Numbered from the stretch's first letter, positions 1 to 12,446 are shown. The stretch: 64,000 nt of DNA from Sambucus nigra (GCA_949130495.1 OX422217.1:571240606-571304605); one strand, 5' to 3'. Made by a program: numbers and translations. Notes: generated by a model not told the origin, from the sequence alone.

Positions 1-179
1 AATTGTAACTTGACTTGATTTATTATTTATGGCTTTAATATGCAACTTCTTTAATCTCGAATTAATTACTAGTCTAGACTCAATTTATTTTGTCCAGAAT
101 TAAGCCAATTACTAACAAATTAAATCAATAAGAAATTTGTTCTTATATATTCTGATTAAACTGGGAAATTTTTCTTTTC

Positions 180-263
180 TTGTTCTAACGAGAACCAATC
201 TCGCGCGAAACCTTCTCGCGAGATCCTCTGTCGTTCAAATGACAAGGAGTCTCGTTCGAACGA
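180..263. repeat. palindrome cluster, TCGTTCGAACGA type (Copia relic, internal)
   Basis: Several degenerate 12-mers centred on CG: TTGTTCTAACGA at 180, a TCTCGCGAGA palindrome at 214-223, TCGTTCAAATGA at 231 and the perfect TCGTTCGAACGA at 252. The last two start 21 bp apart. The same motif recurs in this relic's LTR and in the Copia element at 10785-17266. Confidence 0.75.
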
Positions 264-1430
264 CCCAAGGAATTAATTTTGTGTTTGAAGTCCTCTGTTT
301 TATCTTGTTATACTTATTTGGTACTGTTGGGTGGTTTCTGAACAATGTTTGAAAAATACAAAAATATTTTCATTTTTTGATAATTTTTTTGAAAAAAACA
401 AACTGAGTTTTTTATTTTGTTTATGCCATATATGAATGGACATTTAGGATGACCAAGACACAAGTTCATTCCATATCCATATGACGATTTGATAGTGCTT
501 TGAGACAATATGTTGTGTCATTCATGTCCTTTACAAAGTTTGGAGTCTTTAAGATGATAAAGTGTTGCTACCTACATGTTTGACTCATTTTTCCTTTATT
601 GCACACATACACGAATTTGTTTGACTTTTGTGCTTGTCTATCACATGTTAGTTGAGTGTTTCCATATCAATTGTGTCTATACAACGAATCAAATGCAATA
701 AAACTTGACAAAACGTAATGCATGATATAAACCGTTTGTGAGATTTGTGTATTTTATTTTGAAAAACAAAAAAGGGTTGCGAAAGGTATTTCATTTTTTC
801 TTTGTGATAAAGCCACCGTTTAAATGGACCTAAAAAGTTGAGGAATTGAAAATTATCTAGGGTTCGATGAGGTTTAAAAGAGCCCAAAAAAATTGAAAAG
901 CAATAAAAAGAAAATTATGCCAAAAATGGGCCAATAGGTTTTTTAGTTTCATCACCTCATAAGAAAAATAAAAAGCATTATCTTTTACTGAGGGAGTTTG
1001 GATGGAATTTTCAACGGTTTACACGTCCTTGAAAGTCATGAAAAAGCATTCCATAGTTTTGGAAGTTATTAGTGTGGAGATCATTTATACTTTGATTTAT
1101 TGATATGATTAAGACAATGCCATCTAAATTCAATAATTTTACACCTATGGACTATTTTTATGTTCATTTTCTAGGAGTAAACTTATGCATCTTGCACACA
1201 TGTCATGATTGATTCGATTTTCCTATCGAATTTGTTCACATCCATTCATTTTGTACCCATAATTTGGTTATCTTAGTGTAAATTCATGGTGTGTGAATTT
1301 TGTAACATTTTCTTGCATTTTTGTATAAAAAATCTCAGAAAAATCAAAAATAGTTTGTTTACCTTGTTTACAGTGACACCCCGATTTGATTTATGTGATT
1401 TATTCTTTTGCTTGTCTAATTCGGACAAAT

Positions 1431-1482
1431 AAAAAGGGGGAGAGCGAATTATGATTTTATGGGGGAGTTTATGTATGGGGGA
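1431..1482 (+). promoter_or_regulatory. reiterated polypurine-tract-like motifs
   Basis: Three purine blocks lie within 50 bp: AAAAAGGGGGAGA at 1431, ATGGGGGAG at about 1459 and ATGGGGGAG at about 1474. Another, ATAGGGGCAGATTT, lies at 1767-1780 directly before the inferred LTR. Purine tracts just 5' of the 3' LTR prime plus-strand DNA synthesis. Multiple tracts are a known feature of Sireviruses. Confidence 0.6.
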
Positions 1483-1885
1483 GAATTGATTATGCTTTTC
1501 TGTTTATGCTTTATATCATTTCAAACTCGATACGTCACGAGGTTTTTGTTTTGTCTCTTGTGTGTAGGTATAATTAAATATTTTTGGATGGTACACCCTG
1601 ATGAGAAAAGCTTGGAGTTTTAAAGAATTGATTGTTGAAGCATCGTTTGAAACGTTTCATGACTTGACAGTTTATCTTTCCACGTTTCAGTTTATGGGAG
1701 GGGTAGATTTGTATAGGTAATTTGAGATTGTTAATTTGGATATTTTTATTCTGTACCGACATAGACATAGGGGCAGATTTATAAGGGTATTGCCCGTCAC
1801 AATTTTGTATGTCGTATACTGCTACAAGTCTTCGAATTACAATAAGTCTTCAACATTCAAGCCCAACAAGGATGAATTTGGTAAA

Positions 1886-1905
1886 GTATGTTTAAGTTCT
1901 GTTTA
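1886..1905. repeat. LINE target-site duplication, left copy
   Basis: GTATGTTTAAGTTCTGTTTA. The right copy at 5047-5066 reads GTATGTTTAAATTCTATTTA, an 18 of 20 match. Both differences are G/A transitions. Confidence 0.9.
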
Positions 1906-1961
1906 AGAACGAGGGTTGCTTTAGGTAGCTGACATCCAGCGTAAAACTTTGTCAGATCCTT

Positions 1962-3197
1962 ATGAACATGAATTCTTTGAATATACGTGCTAATGCTAGG
2001 GCATTCCCCTTAAGCGATGCAATGTGCCTTCCACTGGGTGTCTCAAAAAATAAGCAAGGAACATTGCTCCTGGCACTGGGTGTCTCGAAAAATAGGCAAG
2101 GGGCATCGTATCGACGCCCGGATTCAACGATAAATACGCAAGCGTTCCTGCAACAAGGTGGACGGGTGCGGGTAAAGAATCTAGTCCAGGATTCTTGTCT
2201 TAGGTTAGCGACTTGTAACATCGGGACTATGATAGGAAAATGGGTGGAGTTGGTAGATACCATGATAAGAAAAAAAGTTAACATAACTTGTTTACAAGAA
2301 ATTAAATGGGTCGATGAGAAAGCTAGAGAATTAGAAAATACAGGATTTAAATTTTATTATATAGGAAAACATAGAAATACGAACGGAGTTGGAATAATAG
2401 TAGATAAGAACTTTAAGGACTATATCTTAACCGTTATTAGGAAAGGTGATAGACTTATGCTTGTAAAATTGGTATCAGGTGAAAACATAATTAATATTTT
2501 TAGTGCTTATGAACCTCAAATAGGATTATATGAGCACACTAAAGTCGAATTGTGGGAACAAATGGATGAACTAATTTAATAAATACCCGTAGGTGAGAAA
2601 ATATATACAGGGGGATGTTTTAATAGGCATGTCGGAGAAGATCGTGTAGGATATGAGATAGTGCATGGAGGATATGGTTTTGGAGATAGGAACGACGGGG
2701 GATAGTCTATCTTAGATTTTGCGATGGATTATGATTTTATACTAGTAAATACATATTTTAAAAAGATGCTTGAACACTTCGTAACTTATAAAAGTGGAAC
2801 GCATAAGAGACAAATAGATTTTTTCATTACTAGAAAAGGAGACCGATTAACATGTAAAGATTATAAGGTTATCCCGGGAGAGAACTTAACCTCACAATAT
2901 AGGATAATGGTGTTGGATATAAATATTAAAAATCAATCACGAGTGCGAAAAGTGAAGATTAACCCACAAACTAGGTGGTTGAACTTAAAAGGAAATAAAG
3001 TAGAACTATTTAAAGATAAATTATTAAATGAAGCAACATGGAATACTAAAGAAGAGACTAACAGAATGTGGAATAAGATGGCCACATGCATTAGGCGAAT
3101 ATCAAAAGAAATTCTTGGAGAATCAAAAGGTAAGGGGCCACAGTCTAAAGAAACTTGGTGGTGGAATGAAAATATAGTAAAAATGAAAAGGGAGTGA
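1962..3197 (+). pseudogene. LINE endonuclease domain (broken)
   Basis: Encodes the AP-endonuclease-like domain that nicks target DNA for target-primed reverse transcription. An open stretch from ATG 1962 carries an upstream segment with two imperfect copies of about 40 bp (2032-2108, encoding LGVSKNKQG and LGVSKNRQG). The domain proper then begins with LRLATCNIGT, followed by CLQEIKW (catalytic Glu region) and ISAYAPQ-like FSAYEPQ. A stop at 2578 and another near 2703 interrupt it before the C-terminal part, which contains QIDFFITR and a degenerate end. The usual terminal SDH-type motif is not recognisable. The protein is clearly non-functional as it stands. Confidence 0.85.
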
Positions 3198-3229
3198 TTT
3201 AAAACATGGCAAACAAATAGAAATGAAGA

Positions 3230-4983
3230 AAATTTTGAGAAATATAAATGGGATAAAATGTAAGTCAAGAAAGTTTTAAGAGATGCTAAGTTAAAAGCGT
3301 ATGATGATCTTTATACAAAATTAGGTACACAAGAAGGGGGAAAAGTATTTATAAGCTTGCTAAACTTAGGGACAAGAAAAAAAAGATTTTAATAACGTTA
3401 AGTGTATCAAAAGTGATGATTCAAGAGTTCTAGTCAAAGATGGTGAAATTATGGAAAGATGAAAAAACTACTTTGAGAGGTTATTAAATGGAGATAATGG
3501 GAGTAAATTAGATATAAAGGAACTTAGGGAGACTCGATAAAATATATTTTCTGCAGAATTAGGACAACAGAGGTCCGAATTGCTCTACAAAGATGAAAAC
3601 GAGGAAGGCTTTAGGACCAGATGGTATCCCTATTGAGGTTTGGAAGTGCTTAGGGGAGGATGGAGTATCATGGCTTACAAAATTATTCAATAGAATTTTA
3701 ATGGCTAATAGAATGCCGGATGAATGGAGAAAAAGTGTTTTAGTACCTATTTATAAAAATAAAGGGACATACAGAGTTGTTCAAATTATCGTGGTATTAA
3801 GTTAATGAGTCATATAATGAAAATTTAGGAGAGAGTGATTGAATATAGATTGAGATTAAAGACAATAGTATCTAAGAATCAATTTGGGTTTTCTTGGGAG
3901 GTCAACAATGAAAGCAATCTATTTATTAAGGAGATTAATGGAGAAATATAGGGAGAAAAATAAGTATCTTCATATGATTTTTATAGATTTGGAGAAGGCG
4001 TATGATAGGATACCTAGAGATATAATGTGGTGGGTTCTACATAAAAGAGGAGTGACTCCCAGATATATTTATGTGATCAAGGATATGTATGATGGTGCGA
4101 TGACTACAGTAAGAACATCAATCGGAGAAAGTGGTGAATTTTCAATTACGGTAGGTTTACACCAAGGTTCAACATTAAGTCCTTATCTCTTTTATCTTGT
4201 TATGGATGAGTTGACTGGACAAATACAATATGAGGTGCCATGGTGTCTGCTATTTGCAGATGATATTTTTTTAGTGGATGAGACTAAGATAGGGATTAAT
4301 GCTAGGTTGGAATTGTGGAGAGAAACTTTAGAAATAAGAGGATTTAAAATAAGCAGAACTAAAACAGAATATGTGGAGTGCAATTTTAGTAGTAATAGGA
4401 GAACGAATGGAGATGTAGTGAAATTGGAGGGTCAAGAGATATCTAGAAACGATCATTTTTGTTATATAGGATCGATTATCCAAAAAGATGGAGATATTAG
4501 TGATGATGTTACTCTTAGGAATATAGGAAAACGGGTTAAGTGGAGAAGTGATACCGGCATAGGCATATACCTTTGAAGTTAAAAGGTAAATTTTATAGGA
4601 CGACCATTAGACCCGCCATGTTATATGGGACAGAGTGTTAGGCAACCAATAAACAAAATGTGCATAAAATGAATGTGGCAGAGATGCGAATGCTAAGATG
4701 GATTTTTGGTAAAACATGAAAAGATAAAACAAAAAATGAACAAATTCGTGAAACAGTAAAAGTAGCTCCTATAGAAGATAAATTGAGAGAAAATCGACTT
4801 AGATGGTTTGGACACGTCAAGCGTAGACCAATGGATGCTCCTATAAGGAAAAGTGATTTAGTTAGTATTGATGGTAACACGAGGGGTAAAGGTAGCCCTA
4901 AATTGACTTGGTGGGATATTATAAAAAAGGACAATATGTCATGTGGTTTAACCGAAGATATTTCACTAGACAGAAAGGAATGA
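3230..4983 (+). pseudogene. LINE reverse transcriptase (broken)
   Basis: Reverse transcriptase of the RTE type. Fragments in order: KALGPDGIPIEVWK (3600), QFGFS (about 3880), DLEKAYDRIPR (3990), LHQGSTLSPYLF (4159) and the catalytic FADD box (FADDIFL, 4254). After these come the thumb region and the C-terminal RTE segment with RLRWFGHVKRR (4800), which precedes the 3' tail. At least two frameshifts (near 3770 and 4540) and several stops separate the pieces, so no active enzyme can be made. The order and spacing match plant RTE elements. Confidence 0.9.
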
Positions 4984-5046
4984 AAAATTAGGATTCATGT
5001 AGCCGACCCCAAATAATTGGGAAAAGGCTTTGTTGAGTTGAGTTGA

Positions 5047-5066
5047 GTATGTTTAAATTCTATTTA
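5047..5066. repeat. LINE target-site duplication, right copy
   Basis: Matches 1886-1905 at 18 of 20 positions and immediately follows the GTTGAG tail of the LINE. Confidence 0.9.
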
Positions 5067-5265
5067 CATTTTAAATTAAAAGTTTTGGGATATTTTTATG
5101 AAAGATAAAATATTTTTCTATTTATGAAAAATGGTTTTTATTTTCAAAAATATTTTATCATAAATTTTTTTTTTGGATAAATGTTTCTGATCTCGTGAAT
5201 AGTTTTAAGTTTTGAGGTTTCCAAGATATTTAAAGGCTAAATCTTTCTGAGTTTCATGTATGATG

Positions 5266-5327
5266 TCGTTCGAATGACATCAAACGAGGTCGAATCTCCC
5301 TCAAACGACATCGTGTCGTTCGAACGA
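5266..5327. repeat. palindrome cluster in Copia relic LTR
   Basis: TCGTTCGAATGA at 5266 and the perfect TCGTTCGAACGA at 5316, with half-sites AAACGA at 5282 and 5303 between them. This is the same motif family as at 180-263 and in the Copia element at 10785-17266. Confidence 0.75.
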
Positions 5328-5995
5328 GATGTGTTTTTATCTAACACATCACTACCTTGATTTTTAATATAAATTGAGTTTCAGGCTATTGAATTTCGTG
5401 TGGAGAAAAATTGAATATAACATAATACATTTTTATACTATTCTCCAACAATTTGAGGGTTCATAACTTTTGTTTTTGCAATTGACAATCCCACTTGATT
5501 TTGTGTGAGTTTTTTTATGAAACCCAAAACATAGTTTGCTATTTTTCATACTTTGTGGGGAGATCTCTACAACCGAGAGTTGCGTGTTATTGTGGAGGGA
5601 GTCTCTGCGAAGTTTTAAGACTGCGCATTTGGACTGCGAGTCCTTGTGGTATAGTTGCATGTGAATTATTACTGATTTCTAGCCGTTGCTTCGAAGGATT
5701 GACGAAGACACCGCACGCTACACTTCTGGGATATTATTAAGTTGTATGAAAGTCAATGGTCTTTTAAACTTGTCAAAGTTTAAGAAATAAAAATGTTTTT
5801 CCCTCAGGGGATTTTTCATGAACTTTTTATCGCATACTTTATTTACGATGGTCTGACACTTGCACACGTATTGCTATTTGAGTTTAAGGGCTAAATTTAT
5901 TTTATTCATAAATTGGCACTAATTAAATAAGTTTGTGATTAGAATTTGCGCAACAATTAAATCAGTATTGCACACAGTCTTTTATATATACAAAA

Positions 5996-6553
5996 AGTCT
6001 CCTATAAGGGCTCCTTATGATACAGATCCCGGTAAATACCATTTTTTTTAAATAGTAAAAATATGATTTTTTTTGATGAAACTTCATGGATATGATGTTG
6101 ACGGTTAAGATCATCTCCAATTTTTTTCATCGAAAATTCAATAAAAAAATTATTGAGATGAAGTGATATGTGAAAAATGGTATACATATTCATTTTCAAC
6201 CGAAATGTTAGGTCGGCGACAACCACTTTAGTGATTGATTTTATTATGAAACTTCATGGATATGATCTTGTCACTGTCTAGATCATATCCATGAAGTTTC
6301 ATAAAAAAAATCAATAAAAAATGGGTGAGATGATCGCTAACATTTCAATGGTCGAAAATGCAAATTTATACCAATTTTTTACGTATCACCTCATCTCACC
6401 GTTTTTTATTGATTTTTTAGATGAAAAAAATTGGAGATGATCTTCTCACCGTGGATATCATAACCATGAAGTTTCATCACAAAATTCATTTTTTTACTAT
6501 TTTAAAAAAATGGTATGTACCGGGGTCTACACCATAAGGAGTCCTTATATGAG

Positions 6554-6556
<3 letters not shown>
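5996..6556. mobile_element. foldback MITE, single long inverted repeat
   Basis: The whole 560 bp is one imperfect inverted repeat. The left arm (5996-6267) and right arm (6281-6556) are complementary over about 270 bp, with a 13-nt loop at 6268-6280. The 22 bp next to the loop pair perfectly (6246-6267 with 6281-6302). The outer ends read AGTCTCCTATAAGG and, on the other strand, ACTCTCATATAAGG. There is no coding. No clear TSD is visible because the right flank is a CT/AT microsatellite. A non-autonomous DNA transposon is the likeliest source. The transcript would fold into a long hairpin. Confidence 0.75.

Positions 6557-6633
<77 letters not shown>
6555..6633. repeat. (CT)n(AT)n microsatellite
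   Basis: About 16 CT units run into about 24 AT units. TCTCTATATATAT followed by AATAAGGAG fits the 5' terminus of plant Helitrons, so the tract may belong to the next element. Confidence 0.95.
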
Positions 6634-6636
<3 letters not shown>

Positions 6637-7598
6637 AGTATATATAATAAGGAGAAAAATGTTTTTACTATTCAATAAGAGGATAACTTAATTAAAGATG
6701 GAGGTTGAGCCACTAAGGCAAGAATTCAATGGATGAGATGAAATTGAGATAATTTAGTGGGTGTTTGGACGCTTCTCTCCCTCTTACCAACTTCACTTTT
6801 TCCCTTTTCAACATCCCGCCTAAAAAAATTCTCCTCTTTCTTACTTTAATTTGAACTACCATTGATAATCTATATACTTTTTCTCTCTCTCAGCAGTCGC
6901 TCTCTCTCACATGTTCCCTCTTTCAACAACGATGCGTGAGTTGGAATCTCACATGTTCCCTCAGAAGTCACGACCATCGCCATTCATTTTGGATGTGAGC
7001 CCACACACCATTTGGGCTTTCTGTAAATCTATGAGTTAAGGTTATAATTTTTGTTCTTTTTTCAATCGATTGAATTAAAAATGGATGGTTATATTATTGT
7101 TTCACTTTTTAATTATTTTGTAGATACCCACCATATAATACTACAAATTTTAATGGCTCAATGGTATGCACCTGTCTGTCCCTCAACAAACATTTGTTGA
7201 AGTTTTTTTATGGTTTAGACAATCCAGGTACTGACTTTGAGATTCGACTGAAGGTTTATTAAATTTACCCACACTATTTTTATCAGGTGATATATCTCAT
7301 TTTTTGTCTACTTGTTTTCTAAATAGAAAGTTAGATTTTTATTTTTTCAGCAATTTTATGTTTTCACTTACACTTATTACGATTTCATAGATTGGAAACC
7401 CTTTTGAATCATCATTTAAGAACTTAAATATTTGACGTTTTCTCAATTGGGTATCGGTTTTTTGGAAAAATGTCAATGTGAGATTTACTCATCTTAACTA
7501 ATAACTTTTATCTTGAAACTTTTATCTAACCACCTTTGCTATGAAATCTGAACCTTTTTTTGTTTCCATATCCTTGAATCTTTCTAGATGTGCTCACT

Positions 7599-7688
7599 GT
7601 CTCCATATGGGAGATGAATTGAAATAGCGTCTCCATACGAGAGATGAGTTAAAATAGTGTCTCCATACGAGAGAGCAGTTGAAAGGGA
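7599..7688. repeat. 30-bp minisatellite, 3 copies
   Basis: The 30-bp unit CTCCATACGAGAGATGAGTT... is repeated three times, at 7601, 7631 and 7661. The last copy diverges at its end. Confidence 0.85.
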
Positions 7689-9290
7689 TGGCTCATCGTA
7701 ATTGTTGCTAATTTACAGATAACAATTAACATATTGAATCCTGCCATATCCTTACCATATGATTTTTCTTAAGTGACATTTATGGGAACATTGTTCACAT
7801 CTTTCCACTTTTGCCTCTAAATTACTACTATCAACGTCTTGAACTAGAAACATAACTAAAATATAACAATGGTAATGAAATATGACATTTCAATCTTAGT
7901 GAAGATCTTGATAGTGCAATGCCTATTAGTTATCAACGTTGCAAAAAATAATGTTTTTTTCTACTTTGTTCAACAGGTTAGTATGTTTGGGTATTGGTCA
8001 AAAGTTTTATTGGTGATTATTGGTTCTTAATTGAGAGCTCAATATCTTGAATGATCTAATGTCCAGGATCATATTTTGACACAGTAAAAAAACTGTTATC
8101 CTGCAACTGGAAAACCTACGACGGATATTAGTAACCATGGATTGTGTCTCTATAACATTGATGGTTCCTACCCATTAAAGTGCACTTCAAGCACCCCTTA
8201 CGATCAACCTAAGGTACACCGATATTTCTGGGAGCTCAGTTAAACAAGAAATAAGAGTAAAACAAAGTTCATCTTCCCTCACAAATAATGTTTTAAATAT
8301 ACTTTAGACAATAAGAAGTTATCCATGAATGGTTTTCAGAGTGATATTTAGTTGTTGGAAATTACATGTGATAAGGTTTAGGTATGAACTGTTTACAGAA
8401 AGTGTATGAGTTGTAATTTTGGGAGACAACACAGGGTTGTTTCTAAGTGTGTGTAACTCTTTATAAAAGGATTAATCCATTTTAGTTATAAAATGTTTTT
8501 TGTTTCGTATTATAGATAATATACACTATGTCAAGCTAAATAATAATATACCTTTAAACTTTCATTTGAGCTTGATTTTTATGCTCTACTCTATTAAATG
8601 AGTAAGAGACAATGGTGTTTTTTTGTTAGAGGGTTTAAAGAGATAATAAATGTGAGTTTTAGATTAAAATATATATGTCTAATTGCTGAATTTAAAACAT
8701 TATTATTTGTGATATTTAATGAATGTGAATGATGTTAAATCTGTTTTGGTATGTTTTGAAATTAGTGACGATCGGTATTGGGAGTACCTAATGACGATTT
8801 GTAACAGATTTTGAGAGGTATCGGAGATATGGTGTGAATCCACTAATTTTCAAACCATTGTGACTAGATATTATTCGTATTGAATTTAAACCACGGTTAC
8901 TCATATTTTCTTTAATGTGTTTGCTTTTACTCATATTTTTTCAACGTGTTTGATTTTATTGTCTTATGCATACACGTTTACATGTGTCTGCGTTTTATTA
9001 TCCTTTGTGGACCATCTCTTTGGGTGTGCTTATGAGTTATTTGCTAATATGAAGATTTAAACATGTTTTGTGTATTGTTTGTTGTTAAAATATGCATCAC
9101 TCTATTTCTTTTATCATAAAATGTTTTTGACATATTTTACATCTTTTTGTTATATATGTTGTATTTTATATACATGCCATCTCCATAATATTTTCATCTA
9201 GCCTCTCAAAACATGCCAGGTAAGTGTATAGTTTGAAACTCTAAATCTTGAGCTCCTACTGATATGTTATTTTACACCTAACATGCGTCG

Positions 9291-9469
9291 TGAAAAGGTT
9301 TCGATGACACCTGCTAGGTGTCGTGAAAAGGTTTCGATGACACCTGCTAGGTGTCAGGAAAAGCGCTGGACTTTCCACGACTCCCCCTCTCAATAACACA
9401 AGAAAGCTGTCAAAAAAATCCTTTCACGATTCATTTCAAGTGTCGTGGAAGTGAATTTTTCTAGTAGTG
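9291..9469. mobile_element. CACTA-type transposon terminus (one end)
   Basis: Ends in TTTTTCTAGTAGTG, the reverse complement of a CACTACTAGAAAAA terminus typical of plant CACTA elements. The adjoining sequence has the expected crowded subterminal motifs: GTGTCGTGAAAAGG and variants at 9291, 9318, 9352 and 9440, in both orientations. Two 33-bp tandem units each contain the hairpin GACACCTGCTAGGTGTC (9306-9322, 9339-9355). No matching second terminus was found, so this is probably a truncated or decayed element. Confidence 0.5.
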
Positions 9470-10784
9470 TTAATTTTGTAGATGATGTTGTTAATGCTTC
9501 AAAGGATACTCAAAAACCAAAAGTGCCACAAATTTGGTGTTAGCAGCGTAACAATGAGTAGTGAGTTCTATATGACTATATACACATTGCTTGACACAAC
9601 TATATCGCCTCGAATATATTCATAGTTTGGTGATATTATTTACAATTTCTTTAGTTCGACATTGCCTTGTTTTAGTTACAAATCACCATTGCCCCGTTTT
9701 AGTAGAAATTTTATTAATCCTTTTCTGTCAAAAAATAAAAATTAAAACTTTAAATGTAAATTTAAATCTAATATTCTATTAGTCCGTGTGCTTATAATAG
9801 TTTATTTGGTACTGTTTTGATAATTCCACGTTAAACATTGTTTTTAATACTCCAGCATGAGGGTATAAGCCATGCATTTTGGTTAGTTTTTGAAAATATA
9901 GTGGGATACATCGAGACCATCACAAGGCCAACATTAATGTAGTTTTTAGGTGATATCATTTTTTATATTGACTCTTTATATCAATTTATTGTAGGAGCTT
10001 GAAGAACTCGACACATAAATGAAGTTATAGTTCGATTTCATACCTTCTGGTAAGTGATGAATACTAAGTTCTATGCCTGAGCAATTATTTTCCTCAAGTT
10101 GTGCAATTTATTTTTTGATCACTTTGATCTTTGAATTTCTATATTTCTATGTCATCAAAATAATGGCAAAAGAATATGTCGAATTCATCTCACTTTTGAT
10201 CTTTTGCTTTGTCTTTTTTACCTTGCTTCTCGTTTTTATTCTAGATACGGATTTATAATCTCCCGAGTTAATGGTTGAGTCATTATGTTTATTTTAATAT
10301 TTTATAGATTTAGATTTTAACTTTTAATTAACAAGAAGATCCTACCAATTTTTTATGAAGGTAAACATCAAAGTTGGCTCTTGTTTTAGTTGACTTACTG
10401 AAGTAACTAAAAAAGATTATTTTTTCCTACATTTATGTGTCTAGGAAACATGGTATTAATTTTTCATAGAAATATTGCTAACGTATGTAAAGTTTATTTT
10501 CTAATTTTCATTTCCTTTTTTTATATTCTACTCTGGTTATCAACGCCCCCCTTTCTAGAGTTAGTGGAATGAAATAAATATTATGTGAACACCTACTTTC
10601 CTTGGCTCCTTTTTAACTATATTACAGTTTTATAGTACACAATTCTTCGTGGTAAGAATTTATACTCTTCATGGCATGATTGATTTGAGTACATAGGTAG
10701 GGCTGCCCCAATATAAAGTCAATTTGAATTGGTTTATGGGGATTTTAGATGTTTTTCATTATTGAATGAAATGAGTTTGCTTAT

Positions 10785-12021
10785 TGAAAGGACCCTTTTT
10801 GTGTGTATTTAAAATCAAACAAAATTTTTAACAAAAATTATCCAACTTTTAATTATGCACCAAACCAAGTTGTGAAAACCCAATTTTATCTTGATTAATC
10901 CTAAACATGCATCTAGTGATTAAAGTAAGTAAAGTAAAGTAAAGAATACTCACAATGCCGGATGTACGAGGAAAAACTCAAGTCGGGAAAAAAAACCTAG
11001 GACGGCCCAAGCCAGACAATCACTATGAACAAATGGTTTTACAAAGACAGATTAACCTTACTCAATGACTCGATCCCCATGGGTCTTGATGCTCCTTTTG
11101 ATCTTAAATAGTTCTTCAATAGTGCCCACGTAGAAATTTCGTCTTCCGCGATACTTGTCCACAACACACGAGTCCACGTATGTCTCGGTGTCCATCGATA
11201 TGACATTGATTCGTCTACGATGTTAAACACGACGTCCGTTGCTTGTTCACCGTAAAACCCAGATGTTCAATGGTAAAACAAACTCTCTTTGGTGTAGCAA
11301 GATCACGTAAACATATAAGAATAATAACTCGAATCTTTCCAAACTCTAAGGATGTGTTTAAGACTTTTAAACCTTAGAAAACATGTGCAAACAAGTTTAT
11401 GGTTCGTAAAACTGTTTTCCAGAATGCACACATCCGAAACTCTAATGACAACACTGTTTAAATAGGATTTAAACATCGCCTTGAAAAATGCATCATTCGA
11501 ACGACAAGGGCAAGTTGTTCGCACGACATTGTATCTCGTTCGAACGAGATGCAATGTCATTTGAACGACAACGCGAAAGTTTGACTTTTTGACTTTTTGT
11601 TCAAAACGTCTCTTTCAATAAGAGATCCAAAAATGTCAAACTTTTTTTCGAGCTTATCATCATAAAATGAAGTGTAAACCTTTTAAAACACTTAAAACCA
11701 TTTTAAAACATTTTTCTTTATGACAAATACGTCCTTATATTTTATAAAATAATTCCAAGCACCGTTAATTATATGCATTCATACCTGAGTGATCTCGGGA
11801 TGCAATTAACTTTGAAGACGAGTAAACTTGCACCAATTAAACTTCGACATTATTAAATCTTTGAAGCTTTGCCGCAACGTCTTCAATTTCTTCAAGAGGT
11901 CATAGACCGAGTGGGATCGTGACAAATTAAAATCTACCTATGACATATTACAAACACAGTTTTATTCACAAAATTACGTCAAAATAATACAGGGACTCAA
12001 TTGGAAATTTATGTCCTTATA
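10785..12021 (-). repeat. Copia 3' LTR
   Basis: 1237 bp. On the plus strand it begins TGAAAGGACC and ends GTCCTTATA (the terminal CA has decayed to TA). It aligns along its length with 16015-17266, with many substitutions and small indels, so the insertion is not recent. The palindrome cluster lies in its middle. Confidence 0.9.
11493..11568. repeat. palindrome tetrad in Copia 3' LTR
   Basis: TCATTCGAACGA 11493, TTGTTCGCACGA 11515, TCGTTCGAACGA 11536 and TCATTTGAACGA 11557. Starts are 22, 21 and 21 bp apart. Confidence 0.9.
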
Positions 12022-12035
12022 AATCTCCCCCTTTG
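12022..12035 (-). promoter_or_regulatory. polypurine tract of Copia element
   Basis: Minus strand CAAAGGGGGAGATT directly abuts the 3' LTR. It is the expected primer for plus-strand synthesis. Confidence 0.85.
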
Positions 12036-12432
12036 ACTATATCGCGACAAAACTAAACAAGTGAAATGCCTAAGTCGGGCCGTCAAACCGTGTGACGCCT
12101 AAATCCCATCCCATAAACCCAAAATAAAAAATACATGACACATACTAGTATATGTTGCATCAGCAAGCATGAACTGTCTGAATATGATGTAGACTTGAAA
12201 TCTCGAATCACTGAAGCATACCTACGCACATGAAATAGAAAAACAAATACCCAGTGAAGTATGGAGGAACAAATGTTACCAGTTTATATTTATGAGATTG
12301 GAAAAAATCATTTGTTAAATAGTTTGAGAAAAAAAATGATACAAATTTTATGAATACGAAAAAGATACCAATGTGAACTACAAACATCAATCAGTGATAC
12401 AAATTTGTAAAATATGTAATGAAAACATGCTC

Positions 12433-12446
12433 AAATCTCCCCCTAC
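12433..12446 (-). promoter_or_regulatory. second polypurine-tract-like motif
   Basis: Minus strand GTAGGGGGAGATTT, about 400 bp upstream of the terminal tract. Duplicate upstream tracts are known in Sireviruses. Confidence 0.7.

Larger units (their letters stand above)
1..1780 (+). mobile_element. Sirevirus-type Copia relic, 3' internal region
   Basis: This is non-coding 3' internal sequence of an old Copia element on the plus strand. It matches, in reverse orientation, the 3' half of the Copia element at 10785-17266. Shared landmarks are the string around 345-375 (TTTGAAAAATACAAAAATATTTT-like), the stretch at 840-960 with AAAAGAGCCCAAA and GGGCCAATA, and GAGGGAGTTTGG at about 990. No gag or pol coding survives here. 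Short open frames in the region look like noise. The Sirevirus assignment rests on the reiterated PPT-like motifs and the palindrome cluster, and is inference. Confidence 0.6.
1906..5046 (+). mobile_element. RTE-clade LINE, nearly full length, decayed
   Basis: A non-LTR retrotransposon of about 3.1 kb. It keeps an apurinic-endonuclease-like domain followed by a reverse transcriptase, both broken by stops and frameshifts. The 3' end has the plant RTE tail: GCCGACCCCAAATAATTGGG, then a GTTGAGTTGAGTTGAG repeat at 5032-5046 instead of poly(A). It is flanked by a 20-bp direct repeat with two mismatches (1886-1905 and 5047-5066), which fixes both boundaries. Its length is close to that of complete plant RTE elements, so the 5' end is probably not truncated. 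It sits inside the Copia relic LTR. Confidence 0.9.
1781..5975 (+). mobile_element. Copia relic 3' LTR, interrupted by the LINE
   Basis: LTR-like sequence starts after the last purine tract (ATAAGGG, compare TATAAGGAC in the Copia LTR at 12021 read on the minus strand). It is broken at 1905/5047 by the LINE and runs to roughly 5975, ending near GCACACA. Removing the LINE gives an LTR of about 1.0 kb with a palindrome cluster in its middle, as in the related Copia LTR. Both ends are approximate because no second LTR is in the window. Confidence 0.45.

Noticed and set aside
10073..10258. Small hydrophobic open frame (61 codons)
   Set aside because: Phe/Leu-rich because of T-rich DNA. No promoter or homology visible.
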